Counted from the stretch's first letter, positions 33,901 through 46,666 are shown. The stretch is DNA of 64,000 nt from Theristus sp. LFF4_11 (GCA_030248135.1 JASANC010000960.1:85284-149283), one strand, 5' to 3'. Notes: a model not told the origin generated them from the letters alone. Made by a program: numbers and translations.

Positions 33901-36900
33901 TCACTTGGTGCTTGATGCGTTCTTCGTTCTCAGCCATCACCACACGGAAACGTGCCACCTCCGCCTCGAGCTCGCCAACTCTGCAACAGTTGAACTGTTT
34001 GTTTTCAAATAACAATGCGCTTTCACGAAATTAATGAACACTCGAAACAGGAGAGAGCAGAGAGCAAGAGCGTTTCAATAAAAGCAAGAACTTTTCGTAA
34101 GCTCAGCGAAAAAAACCCGGCGACCTCCACTGCGCATCGTCCTTCTGTTTGCGTAGGTGCTCCAGCTGAGCGTGCATCTGGCCGATGCGGTCGTTGAGAG
34201 CGTGCAGCTCGTCCGCCTTGTTCTGCACGTCCGCACGCAGCTCACCAACGCTGCAACAAAGTGCCATGCACGTTGGAAACATACATGCTGCTCAACTGCA
34301 GCACACGTGTCGGGCGGCGCTTGCTTCGTGCAAAAGTGTGCCGCATGGAAAACAAACGCAGCCGAGCGTAACCACGTGACGTGCGAGACAGACCGCCAGT
34401 TGGCATCGTTCAGCTGCTGCTCCAACTCGCCAACGCGCGCGTGCAACTGCGAGCGCTGCTGGTCGAGCTGAGTCTTCAGTGCGTGCACCTCGGCCTTCAG
34501 CTGCGCCTTGCGCTCGAACGCTTTGTTCATCTTCTGACGCATCTCATCCACTGTGGCGTTGTTGTTGTTTGCGTCGGCCGGGGCGGCATCAAGCGTGGTC
34601 ACACTGAGCGAGACACCACACGACATAACAGGGCAGCACGCTGACAGACGCAACAGCAATAAAACGCCATTGCAGTGCACTCCACCACGGTTACAGAAAG
34701 CCCAGGCTCAAAATCACAAAAGAAGCCCCTCGGCTGTTTCGCATGTTTTAAAGCATAATTAACCAACAACCAACCTGGCTTGTTGCATGATCTCCTCTTC
34801 GACGTACCCGTTAGTTTGACCCGTTCTGAAATACAATGAACAGTGAGCAACGAACAATGGGTCGAACAACAACCAACAAGAAACAACAACAACGGGTACA
34901 ATGAACAAACCACCGCTGGCTGCACATCGTCAACCAAGCACCCTGCCAAACGACAGCAATCCTCAAACACTCAATACAAATCAGCACCGTGAACGTACGG
35001 TTTCAGCGATGCTGCACGTAGTTCGTCTGCCTCCCGGTGGGCAGCGTCCAATTGATGGCGCAGCTTGCTGAGCGAATCAGTCAGTGAAGAAACCCTGAAA
35101 CAAGACAATGTTGTTTTGCACTGAACTGACAAAACAGACACACATTTCAGAGCGATTATCTCATTTCGTTTGAATGATTTTCACGAATGAAACAACTGCT
35201 ATCGTGCCTTGTTCAGGTTAGCAAACTTTACTTCAGTTGCAGTTCTGCAATTTCGTTTTCCTTCTCGCGCAGTTTTGCCTCCTGCTCGGCAGACAACTTG
35301 TGCTTTTGATCTTCAGTCTCTTTGTGCGCCACTTCGAGCTCATGACGCAGCTTGCTCTGTGTCTCCGCCAAATTTGACACTCTGCAAATGCAGCAATTAT
35401 GGTCCATATGCGAAAATAGAAAAGAAAGCTGGTAGAATGTAGTTGAAAAGAAAATACGTAGTGTGAGATTTGATAGTTATAGGAATAAGGACGATATTGG
35501 GTTTTTGATTGGTCAAGTCAGAATGTCAGATGATGGTGAAATGTGGGATCGAGGTAATTTTGTAAACAATTTAGTGTATTAAGAGGACATGCGGGACGGC
35601 ATCAGCAGTCGCACTGTGCCAGTGACAGACTGACTTGCGCTGGAACTCAGCGATTTCGTGCTCTTTCACGAGCAAGCGTTCGTGTTGTTCCGCATGAACT
35701 TTGCTTTTTTCATGCTCCGTCTCCCTGTGCGCCATCTCCAACTGGTGACGCAGTTTGCTCTGCGTCTCCACCAGTCTGGAGATCCTGTTTCATAAATAAT
35801 AGAAAGCGAGCATGTGCAAAAAAAACGTAGATAGGTGCGATAAAAAAAACCAGAAAAGTAAGAAAGCAAGTGGAGTTGTCAGAGATGAAATGCGCCGCTT
35901 AGCCAGCGTACTTTTGTTGCAGCTCAGCGAGTTCGTTTTCCTTCGAGTGAATGGCCGACTGTTGTTCAGCAGCGACTCTGGCTCGTTGCTGTTCATTCTC
36001 GTCAGTCGCCACTTGCAGCTGATGACGGTGTGCTGCCAGTGTGTCTGCCATTGACGAGATCCTGCAACGCCACAACGCATGATTGGCGCTTGAATAAATA
36101 AATAAAGTGCCACACAAAGTGAAGCACTATGCCACACCACACAAAGTGCCACACATTAAACAACGCACTTCTTTTGCAACTCGCTTATTTCGGTCTCCTT
36201 TTCGAGCAACCGCTGTTCAGACAGCTCTTGCAGCGCCGACAGTCTGCGAATGGAAAGCAACATTTCCCGATTCATTGAGTGTGGAATTTCATTCATTTTG
36301 AAATAGGGAAGAATGGAAGGAAGGGAAACTGACTCCGTTTCAAGGCGTTGCACTTTGTTCAGCAGCTCTTGTTTCTGTGCCTCTGATGCATTCATCTTCG
36401 CAAGCAATTCAGAGTCACCCGTGTCTGCGTATTCGGCCATTCTAAAAAGTCATCAAGTGAAAATTGTACATGCTGTCTCACGACAAAACGTTTTTTGAAA
36501 AAAAGGCCAAAATAATTTATTTATGACGCTTTATTAAACAACAAACTTTGATATGCGAATCTCGGCTGCCTCCAAGAGTTCCTTTTTCTGTTGCGTCTCT
36601 TGGTTTGCAGCGTCCAGTTGGTGACGCACCTTCGCAAGTGTGTCAGTCAATTTGGAAATTCTGAAAAGAAAGGCACAAATGTTTTAATCGACTGCATCAC
36701 GTGAAACAAAACGAAGAGAACGGTTTTGTTTACTGGTGTTGGAGATCGCCAAGCTCCTGCTCTTTCGCATTCAGCTTTGCCTCTTGCTCAGCGGACACCT
36801 TCTGTTTCTGGTCCTCCGTTTCCTTGTGCGCACTCTCCAGCTGGTGACGCAGGTTGTTCTGGGTCTCCGTAAAATTGACAATCCTGCAATTGTGGCAAAA

Positions 36901-39900
36901 TCCGTGCAAATCAATTTATCTGGACAGTTCTGATGGGCGTTTAAACCAAGAACGAAAACAGCAGCGAGCACGCTCACTTCTGGTTCATCTCAGCAATCTC
37001 GTGTTCCTTCGCATTCAGCTTTGCCTCCTGCTCAGCAGACACGTTCACTTTTGCGCTCTCCGTTTCCTGGTGCGCCACATCCAGCTGGTGACGCAGTTTG
37101 TTCTGTGACTCTGTCATCTCAGCGATCCTGCAATAAAAACGAATAAAATTTAGCAGCAAAAGTAAAAAAACAACAACAAAATTTCAGCTTCAGTAAATCG
37201 GGGTAAGTTCAGTGATGAGGTCGGGAAACGGGAGTGAAGGACGATGTTGCATGGTGATTCAGTGGAGTAATATGGGTTGTGGAGCGTTAGCCGAATTAAT
37301 GCACAGTCAGTGGGATGTTGCGCGGATGCAGGGCGGCTGTGTGCGGAGGTGGGCGACTCGTGCACACCAGACTGACTTGCGTTGCAGTTCAGCAATTTCG
37401 AGTTCTTTCGCGTTCAACGCTGCACACGAGTGTGATGCAACAATGGCGTGTTGGTGGTGTTGTTCGCTTTCGACAACCTCCAACTGGTGACGCAGTCTAG
37501 TCTGCGCGTCGACCAGTGTGGAGATCCTGCTTTGCAATGCAGTACGCAGTTTATGGGTCTGATTGAGCTTTATGACTTTACACAGCGACATTGTGTATGC
37601 TGCTGCGGCCGAGCTCTGATCACCATCACCATCATCAACAACGAACTTTTGATGCAGCAAGCCGACTTCCTTTTCAGTGTGGTGTTTGCTCGCGTGTGCC
37701 TGTGCGATGGCGTGCTCAGCCTCCTGGTGTGCGACGGCCAGCTGCTTGCGTTGCGTGCTGATCGTGCCGCACAGATCGGCGATCCTACAGCACAGCCGTG
37801 CACGTGTGCACTTTGCTCACTGCTCACACTGGTCGCTTGAAAGTCGTCAACGACACGACAACAATGCACCTCAGCGGTGCGTTTTATCCGTACACCTGAC
37901 AACAATCGCAACAAGCAGCACTTGCTTCTGATGGAGTGCACTGATCTCGTGTTCCTTGTCGTCCACGTGCGCCTGCGCTGCGGCCAACGCACGATCTGCC
38001 TCCTGCTGCGCCACGCCCAGCTGCGACCGCTGACTCGCCAGTGTGGCCGCGAGAGCCGAAATCCTGAAATGGCGCACCGTTGCAGGCTCCGTAAGCAACG
38101 ACAAAAACGTCATACACCCATTAAAACGGCACTTTTGGTGGAGTTGGCCGATTTCGATCTCCTTCTCGTGCATGTTCGTCTGCGCGTCTTGCATGGCAAT
38201 CGCATTTTGGTCGGCCAAACGTTGCAACTCGGCCAGCCTGCAGCAGCGCAATCATGGGCGCCATTATTCAATTGGCACAAAATGGCGCTGAACAAAAGTG
38301 AGAGTGGCTGACTTGTTGTCGATGTCGCTGGCAGACGACGACGGTGGCGCCGCGTGCCACTGCGGCACGGCCACTTGCTGCACCACTCGCTCTGAGTCGG
38401 CATCGCCCGCTGACAATCTGTGACGAGACGAACTCACTAATCTGCACTCGCTGCCATACTAACGCAATAGGATGAACAAGTGAACATTTGAAATCAATTA
38501 CAGCCATCTAGTTTGGTGAGAAGATAGCGGTGCTGGAGGTTTCGTTTAGTGACGATTTCACAGGACAGAAAGCATACAGAATTTTAAAGGACACAATTGT
38601 AGAAGCATTGGTTTATTAGAGCAGAGCTGTACAGTGGCAAAGGGAATGGATCGTTCGCGATCCCACCAAAATGTACCGTTTTTCGAGCTCCGCAATGCGT
38701 TGTTGCGCTTCAGCAAGCTTTTGGTTTGTCGAAAACAGTCGCTGTTGGGTGTCGTCGATCTCTCGTTGTTTCGAGTGCAATTCGTGCCGTTGATTGGTCA
38801 GAGTGTTCGCCAGACCGTGGATGCTGCAACGTGCAAGCAAGCAACAATGGGGAAATGGAATGCTAAGCATGCAGCTGTGTGCAGTGACAGCCTCACCTAT
38901 TATATGCAGTTAGCGGATTGGTTGATGGTGACCACGTGATATATGCACTCTATGCAAATGTGACTCCGCCTCCACAGCAATGTCGACACAGAATGCATAC
39001 ATCACATGGTCACATATGATATAGAAACAGATTGTGCCTCTCTGAGCCAGTCAGGCTGGCAGCGAAAACTATTGAACTTTTTGGCCATACTTTTCATGTG
39101 CGAACGTACAACATGCCTCAGCAGAAACGTGGACAATTAAAACATTGTGAACCGCCAACAAAGCGATGCGCAAAAGATTGTGAATCGAATCCAAGACACA
39201 AATAACGTTGCACAGCAATAATCAAAATTCAAAAATCAAAGTTGCCGAATCGAACACAAGCCGAATGAGCCAGACACCAACCGATTGTGCAACTGGCCAA
39301 TTTCTGATTCGCTTTCTTGTCGCTGACGTTGAGTGACGGCTGACACCCGTGCCGTCACGTTCTGCAGCGCGTCGATCCTGAACAACGAAAAGCTCAACTG
39401 AAGTGTTCTTTTGTAAGGTTTTGTAACAGTCTGCAAATTGTCGCCCATCTCACTTTCGTTCCAATTCTCTGATACGATGGTCCTTCTCGGATAACGTGTC
39501 TTCGAGTTCGGCTACCCTAAAAAACAAAAATAAACTAAAGATTTGCAAGAACTGACAGACTTATTTCGTATGTGCTATTAAGCTGTTTGCTTATGACAAG
39601 TTTCATTCTCATTCATTTCAATTGCTCTGTCAGTCAAGCATAGCCAACAACAATCGAGTCTGGCGACCGTTCATATTCCGATGGCACATCAAAGCTGTCC
39701 GTTTGCACAACCCCGTCCACGTGGTCACCAATGTGAACGCCCGCTTTGATCTGTCGCTCGCCATTGTTGCGTCCAAAAAACCACCACAGAAAATCACTGA
39801 CAGCTCGCCCGAGTCGCACTAGCATTTTATGCTTGTGGTGACAACAAACAAAAAACTCTGACTCCAAAAAAATGCGAAAGCAACAGCAACGTTTATGTGA

Positions 39901-42900
39901 AACCACTTGCGCACTGCATGAGATACTCGCAAACACACGAACAAAATGACGGTTTTTTTTACCCCGTCGCACACCCCCGCTCACACCAACTGCAATGTCA
40001 ATTCTGTTGCTTTGCGTTGCCCCTGATAAAATATCGCACTAAAACAGCTAAAAAACGGTCGGTAAAAAAACTGTCGACTGCGGCTGCTGTTGACACTTGA
40101 CGATCAGCAGTCACAATCGAAAGATCGAGAGCGTTGATAAAAACGCTGTGACTAAGACTGAAACTGTGTTGATGAAGCAAAGAGGCATGCTGTGAAGCGT
40201 AGTCGTGTGCACCAAATGACATTCTATTGGTTCAACAACAGTCGAGCGTGTCAACTAAAAATAGAAGAGAAAACAAGAGCGAACCCAGACAGACGAGACA
40301 CACAACTTTGCTGTCGTAATTTACTGTATAAACACGCCACACATTTATCATATTTGATTTGCTTTTATAAAAGATTCATTGCATGTGTAGTACACAGCAT
40401 AATCGGTTGGTTGTCACATCAATTAAATTATAAAAATATTCAAAAGCGTTTGAATTTCATCGTCGTTCGTTAGCAAGAAAAGGCCACGCATGACGCAGCC
40501 TGTGTGGCGTCGGATTCACGTGTTTTGCAGCAGCAAACAGCACAGCCCCCGCAATCTTAGCAGTAGCAGTTTCTGTCAGCCCGGATCGTCTGTTGCCATC
40601 AACAGTGATCGACCATTCATACCCATCACCCCAAACCCCACAGTCAACAACATTCTTTTTATGCAACCGAAATTTACGACCACACACACACTCGACTCGG
40701 ACACTCGTAACATTTCAAAAACTGGTCTCGAAAACTTGAGAAGTTTCTCAACATTTTTCAAACGCACTCGTGCAGGCTGACGCAAAAACAGCGGTTCAAA
40801 ACTTCCGTTGGAAAAATATGCAATTGCAGCAATTCAAAAGCAGTTGAAAACGCTCAGAAATCACCAACATTGCGCGAGCAATAAGCAACATCGTAATAGT
40901 AATTTATGCGCCAAGCCAGAAAAAAAATAAAAAACCAACCGCTTTTCAGCCGCCGAATCTTTACGAGGGATCGCTTCATTAGCACTGGCGGATTTCTGAA
41001 TCTGAACAATTTTTTATCAGTCACCAAAAAAACACAACAAACAAAAAATAGATCAATTGAACTTGAGACTAGAATTATTCGTTTCACTCACTGGTGTGCT
41101 TGCGAGAGTACCAGCAGCTTGTTGCATCAGTTGGTCTGCGCCGCCTGCGTTAAAACATTCTCTTGGCTAAACTACAAACAATGAACAGCACTCTGAAAAT
41201 GTGACAACACCAATGGGCCACAAGTGATGGCAACGAACAACAGTGTGTATGGAAACAATGTAAATGAGAAGCACAGTTTGAGCAGACAGTTTGTTCCGAG
41301 AGCATCACGGACAGAGCGAGTGGGCGTACCAGGGAAGTCGTCGTGCATCAGACGTGCCACATCCTGGATGGACTGGCGGAACGAGCTGGTTGCCTTCTCG
41401 TATCGAGCGTACATGTCCTCGGACGAAAGACAGCAGTGGCCGCAATGCACACGCGGCGCGCTCACTGAAACATGCAATACGCCAATGGAAAACTCACGAA
41501 AACATGCTTCCTGAAACCGGACAGCCTGCAAAACACTCGCACAGGTCACAACAAACAAGCCCGAAAACGTCGTTCATCAAGTGCCACATCACGTTTTTCC
41601 AGATTTTCCCATTATATTGCCACCCATTGTTGTGAACTTGATAACGCCGTGAACCCCTCAAACAACAAAGAACGCACAGGACACAAAGTACGTTTGATTC
41701 GACCAGCCTTCTGATGGTGGCATGATTTTCGATTCCTTGCCGTCCGCATTCTGCTCGATCCTGAATTGAAATGTTTGAGAAAGTTATGATCTGTCTTATC
41801 AAGTTCATAACACTCCAAACAACAATCAACTAAACGCTCATTGTTTCAACCATACACACAATTGAGCACATAAACATGTTCATTTCTTTCTTTCCGAACG
41901 GAATTCATTTATTTTCGGAAAAATTACCAGATATATGAATCATTACGTCACTTTTTGCAAGCGAGAAAATACCCCCCCCCCGCAACAAATGGTCTGGAAC
42001 ACGTCAATGAACGCACGATGATCAATTCAAAATTTCAAAAGCTGCTGCTTTTTTGTGTTTTGCGCAATTTACTCTTCCTTGCACAGTTGTTGCTTTTTTT
42101 AAATATTGTTCACGCAGAGAAAACTGCAACACAAGACAAAGTAGCTTTCAAAGAACTGAAAAACCCATTGAAAGTTTTTCTGAAAGGCCTGAACTTCACA
42201 GCAATCTGACACGGAAATCAACGTAATACGATCATTCGAACTGACAAAGATCAAAATGTACACAGCACAGTTGCTGCATTATGATCAGCTGCAGGGACTG
42301 AATCAATTGTGGCCAAGCAAGGGGCTATTTTGTTTGTTTTTTGTCAGTTGTAAACTTTGTGATCATTGATCATGGCAATAAGATTGGATACTGAGTGTGT
42401 CTGTCGTGTGCGAGCACCTGAGCGCGAGTCGTTGTTTGTCGCGCAGACAGTAGAGGCCGGCGGCGCCCGGCAACGCGGCGTGCAACGTCGCCACCGACAA
42501 CGAGCCGTCTGCGTTCAGGGGACACTGCACCTGCTCAACACCCACCAAGACTGACATCGCTTCGTGATTTGCACCTGAAATGCACCTCGTGATTTGCATT
42601 CAACTCGTGTGAAACTAAACGTTTTGCAACAATTTATTTCCATCTGATTTCAACAGCGTTGCACACACAGCACAACAGGAAACAAAGTTGCGGGGTCTTG
42701 ATGTGAAGGAACGTCGCACAGATGCTCTTTTGTGAGTGTGACACAACTATATTATGAACTTCCTCTTCAAATAAAAAATGCCCTCATCGGCGACACAACC
42801 CCTATTTTGTGCAGGGAGCAAAAAACTGAAAAAAGCGTGAAACGACGAAATGCAGTGGCACTAAAGGCCCGGGCTTTCACAAAACGTAACTTTCACGAAT

Positions 42901-44107
42901 TTTAGCGCACCCAAATTGAAAGGAAATATGGCAAAAGGTTGCAGTGCCTTCAGACAAACAGCAAGTTGATGTTGAACATCGCTTGTTGGATCATCAGAAA
43001 ATGTGTTAGTATTTTCAAACTGATGCCACAAAAACTATTGCATTTAAAACTTGTGCTGTCAATGTTGCCGAAAACGGGTGCCTCCCACAATTGCTGTTTT
43101 TAAAAACATCGTAAACAAAACTGACCGTTTTGTGGGCTGATTTACGAGCCAGATAACTTTCGGGTTATTAGTTTTAAAATCAACAAAAAACGGCTGACAG
43201 ATGGAAGAAAAACGTCTTGCAGTCTCTTATCAAGTTTTGTAATCAGCCTTTCCTACGCGATTTTTTTGTAAAGTGAAAACAACATGAACATGCAACCTTT
43301 TTTAAGAATGACAGTTCCGATGAACACGAGCACTAGCACGTTAAAAACACTAAACTGAAATCAATGACATTGATAGATAACAAACTCTGATTTTGCATCA
43401 GAAACCAAACAGATTCAGCCACTGATTTGAATCAGCAAAAAACAATGTTTATGCAATCGTCTGATCACCATCCGAATACGAGAAAAAACGCAGCGCGCAT
43501 TATTCAATGCCAATATTCTGTGCGTTCAAAAAATGAAACTTGTTCAAGGTGGTCTGCGGCACCAAAGTTGACGTGACAAGCAAGTGACTGCTTATTACCA
43601 AAAGGGAGCAGGGAGACAAGAGAGAAAAACGCTGATAATGAACAGCACAAGTGCTCCGCGTCAATCTTGATTCAAACAACAAAACTAAACGTTCAACGTG
43701 ACAGTAATGTCAACAAATATTAAGCAAAAAAGCCATCGGCTGGCGCCACACTGTGCAGCTGCTGCTAATGATACAACTGGCTGACATTTGCTATTTTAAA
43801 GATAACGATTCAGGTACACTAGAACTCTAAATTATAGGGAATCTGCCGATTCGTTGGTGATCACGATATGCATGCTTTCCGTGCAGAAATTGCTGAGGGG
43901 CCGAAGTTTGGCTTGCACAGAAAGCATGCATACCGTAACCACCAACGAATCAGCTGATTCCCTATAATTTAGAGTTCGACTGTATAATTATCAACCATGT
44001 TCTTCAGGAAAAGGAAACAATTGAACGTGAACGTGACACAAGCAGTGGCTTTTCAGCGTGGACGTACCTTCAGGGCCATGCACATCAGCGATGCCTGATT
44101 CATCCAT
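30967..44107 (-). CDS. Large coiled-coil protein: TDP-43-N-like head, CBM48/AMPK-beta-like tail
   Basis: Exons (minus), N-terminal part: 44107-44068, 42574-42418, 41760-41692, 41460-41330, 41144-41092, then one ending at 39668 (start uncertain, 39826 or internal), 39516-39454, 39377-39282, 38823-38677, 38417-38313 and 38237-38133. Next come the duplicated exons between 38063 and 34999, then 34825-34775, 34603-34394, 34250-34125, 33980-about 33862, several up to about 32190, 31462-31289 and 31072-30967. Nearly all join in phase 2. The head reads DGSLSVATLHAALPGAAGLY and MPPSEGW, the pattern of the TDP-43 N-terminal oligomerisation domain (TVTAQFPGACGL, APDAGW). The middle is a long coiled coil. 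The tail (VYLIGSFVNW, KYGVWIDLP, YEFRFMADGRWV, NNW) has the pattern of a glycogen-binding early-set domain. The start is uncertain: the frame stays open upstream to 44578 without an ATG. It could be two genes split near 40-41 kb. Function unknown. Confidence 0.7.
34999..38063 (-). repeat. Tandemly duplicated coiled-coil exons (~50 codons each)
   Basis: Exons at 38063-37926 and 37784-37647 (138 bp); 37526-37377, 37127-36978, 36883-36734, 36061-35912, 35784-35635 and 35381-35232 (150 bp each); and shorter relatives at 36660-36547, 36441-36334, 36243-36169 and 35094-34999. All start and end in phase 2, so any can be skipped or duplicated in frame. A common pattern is I..L.ETQ.KLRHQLE.AH, followed by acidic residues, AEQEAKL..KE.EIAEL and a final K split across the intron. 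The exon at 38063-37926 ends in a GC donor (AA|GCAAGT). Confidence 0.88.
38886..39033. mobile_element. M1-family MITE in the coiled-coil gene
   Basis: The left arm GTTAGCGGATTGGTTGATGG with CACGTGATATATGCA is mirrored by 'GAATGCATACATCACATGGT'. The centre GTGACTCCGCCTCCACAGCA resembles the centres at 5915 and 51725 (GGAGGCGGAGTTT-type). It lies in the intron between exons ending at 39282 and starting at 38823. Confidence 0.65.
43814..43984. mobile_element. M1-family MITE, well-preserved copy
   Basis: Ends are CACTAGAACTCTAAATTATA and TATAATTTAGAGTTCGACTG, flanked by TA on both sides (43813 and 43985 regions). Inner arms GGGAATCTGCCGATTCGTTG and CAACGAATCAGCTGATTCCC, and the GCATGCTTTC/GAAAGCATGC pair, make it nearly a perfect hairpin. 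It lies in the first intron of the coiled-coil gene. Confidence 0.85.
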
Positions 44108-46097
44108 GCTGTTGAAAGTAAAATCGTCGTCGCCTCGCGGCTGTGTATCGGCAGTGATTGAATTGGAAGCAGCTTGTCGTGGGCAAGCAAATGTTGCAGC
44201 TGCAGCAGCTGTGGTGGCGCCTTGATGGTCGACACAAATAAAAGCGTCGCTGTTGATGAGTGCACTCAGGGGGGAACAGCGTTCTTCTGAGAATGTGTCA
44301 GAAGATGACTGATTCGGCGCCACGGACGCGAGCTGGCACTGTCGCACGTAGTCGGCCACGGAGCTGCCACGGTCGGTCGATGCGAATGCTGCGCAGTGCT
44401 CTGCAGACTGCACTGGCCGGCCAGCTGTGCTCTCCTGAACAGGCTCACCGTGTTTGCACGCCGCAGAATGCTGCTCGTTGGCGGGAGATGTTTTGTTGCC
44501 CCTTGATTTCCACCAGGCAACGAATGTCACCACGAACAGTGACGGCGACAGGGTGACACAGGTGTCGTCGTCGACAGGGCACGATCACAAAACGGTGCGC
44601 AAAAACGTGTGGAAATTTAAATCAAATCTCACTACAGAATAATTCCCATGAAATCAACAAAAATGATCGCCACGCCTGGTCGGATTCTTGTCGCTGAATA
44701 CAATCAATGAAGTGGCGCGTCTGTCGGCAAACACACGAGTGCAGAGCCAACACCTAATTTATTGCGTTGGCTGCTGCGGTCGAATTAAAACTTCTTGTCG
44801 GTTAGCGTAATAAATTTTACAAGACAAAGAAGTCCACAAAAAGTCACGTTTACTGAACGAGCGAAGCAAATATGGAGCAGGAAACGCTGCCTTGCCTTGA
44901 TCGTGTGCTGTGTAATCGTGTCGTAACCGCACGGGTGTCTTTTGCACAACAATTGCCCTCGACGTGTGCACGCAAGTCAGACCAACCACTGTCCTTCGTA
45001 TATTCAAACGAAAAAAATGAAAAAACCGGGGCTCGCTCGTGTTGTGTTGCGGTGCCGAAACAGAACACAGACGGACACACACAACAGCAAGTTACGGGTT
45101 GAATAGCGAAAGAATAGAAGCCACTGCAGAACTGAGTCGTCGAAGGAAAAATAGACGCACAGACGCTTGGTTCGTGGTCGCAGCAGTGTACGCGCGTCGT
45201 CGTATTTCTTCCCTTTGTGCCTGAAAATGCAAAAAAACTCAAAATGCAGCGCACAACAACTGTGCTGCTTTTATGCATAAATGTATGACCGACAACAAAA
45301 AGTTCCGCGCAAAAACTGTCACACACACATAAATGGCTGAATGGAGCACACGATGATGTGAGAACGATGGATGGTTATATGATTGCGTCATCGCGTGGAA
45401 CTTCAAAACTCACGTTCACGTAAACACCACGCAAACTGGCTGTTCTCAGTGAGCTGAGCAACGGATTTTTCATGTGCCGCATTATTGACGGACTGAGTAA
45501 AGTGTGACTGACAGACAGCAACGTGCCCAGACTTGGAAACGCGGAAACATGTGGTTGCTGGTTAGTGCAGCGCCCTACACTTAACTGACGCACCACGCTC
45601 ATGCAGCAGGCAGCACACAAGCTTAACAGGCACACACACGCGCATCAAAGTCAAATCTGACAAAAATCGAATTTTCGTTCATGAAAAAGTGAACAAGTTT
45701 TCCGGTTGAAGTTCAGATTCAGAAACTTTTATCGCTCGTCGCAATTAAAAAAGATCGGAATTTCTGGAAATCAACAATACGGAATGGAGCGATGCGACAG
45801 ACGAGATTTACACATACAAACTGACACAAAAACAAAAAAAATTGACTTGGCTGGGCACATCGAAAATTCAACTTCGAAAGTGATACCCATCTACCTACCT
45901 TCGTGCAGTTCAATCAACGACAGTGAACTTGTGTTTTCAGCAGCTAAATGCACTCTGTTGTGTGTGTGTCGTGTGCGAAATGTGATAAGCAACAACAACA
46001 TATTTCAAAACCGGTTTTTTTGCTGCTTACCACCGACATTTCACTCGAACCGGCACCGGCGTCTCATTTTTTTTTATTTTTCTCTCAAACTTTTACA
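44108..46097. other. Open N-terminal extension and unexplained 5' region
   Basis: From 44578 to 44108 (minus) the frame of the coiled-coil gene's first exon stays open for about 157 codons. It includes a hydrophobic run LSPSLFVVTFVAWW and Ser/Ala/Gln-rich sequence, but no ATG. It may be coding in an unseen upstream exon context or chance. 44600-46097 has no recognised gene. Confidence 0.35.
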
Positions 46098-46105
46098 CTA
46101 GGAAC

Positions 46106-46666
46106 CAGTACCGTGGGCGGGGGGGGGTGGGGGGGGTACACCCCCCCCAGAGCACCCGAGACCGTCGGGTGGGGGGGGGGTGGGGGGGCACCGTGCCACC
46201 CCCCCCCCTAAAACCGGGCACCCCCCCATCGTACCCCCCCCCCTCGAAAATTTGGCCGACACCCCCCCCACCCCCCCCATGAAATTTTGTCTGGCGGACA
46301 CCCCCCCCAAAAATTTTCTGCACACCCTAAATTTTTTTTCGAAAATCATGATTTTTTGTCTATAAAGTCCATAATATAAGCTGAATATATGATAACTTGA
46401 CCATCTTCATTGTAATTTCAAAGATTTTGCAGCAAAATTTAGCGTTTTTCCTTTCAAATTTGAGCGAAAAAATTTCATGGGGGGGTGGGGGGGGGTGGAC
46501 CCCCCCACAGAAAATTTTGAAAAAATGCACCCCCCCCCCATGGGCCCCCCCTGGGGGGGGTCCCACGTTACCATAGGTTGGACCCCCCCCCTCACTTTTT
46601 GGTCGGCACCCCCCCCCACGGCACCATACCCCCCCCCTCGAAAATTTTTTTGGGCCCACGGTACTG
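46106..46666. mobile_element. C/G-tract-filled hAT-like MITE with perfect 8-bp TSD
   Basis: Termini are CAGTACCGTGGGC (46106-46118) and GCCCACGGTACTG (46654-46666), flanked by identical CTAGGAAC at 46098-46105 and 46667-46674. The interior is dominated by runs of 7-10 C or G, with CTCGAAAATTT spacers arranged symmetrically. It encodes no real protein; long frames here come from the homopolymers. A partial copy of one end lies at 47618-47658. Confidence 0.88.

Noticed and set aside
44850..45326. 158-codon Cys/Phe-rich frame (minus)
   Set aside because: No domain, no splice-linked exon, composition typical of non-coding A/T-rich DNA here.
45706..46101. 131-codon frame (plus)
   Set aside because: Runs into a MITE, has no recognised motif, and its composition matches the surrounding non-coding DNA.
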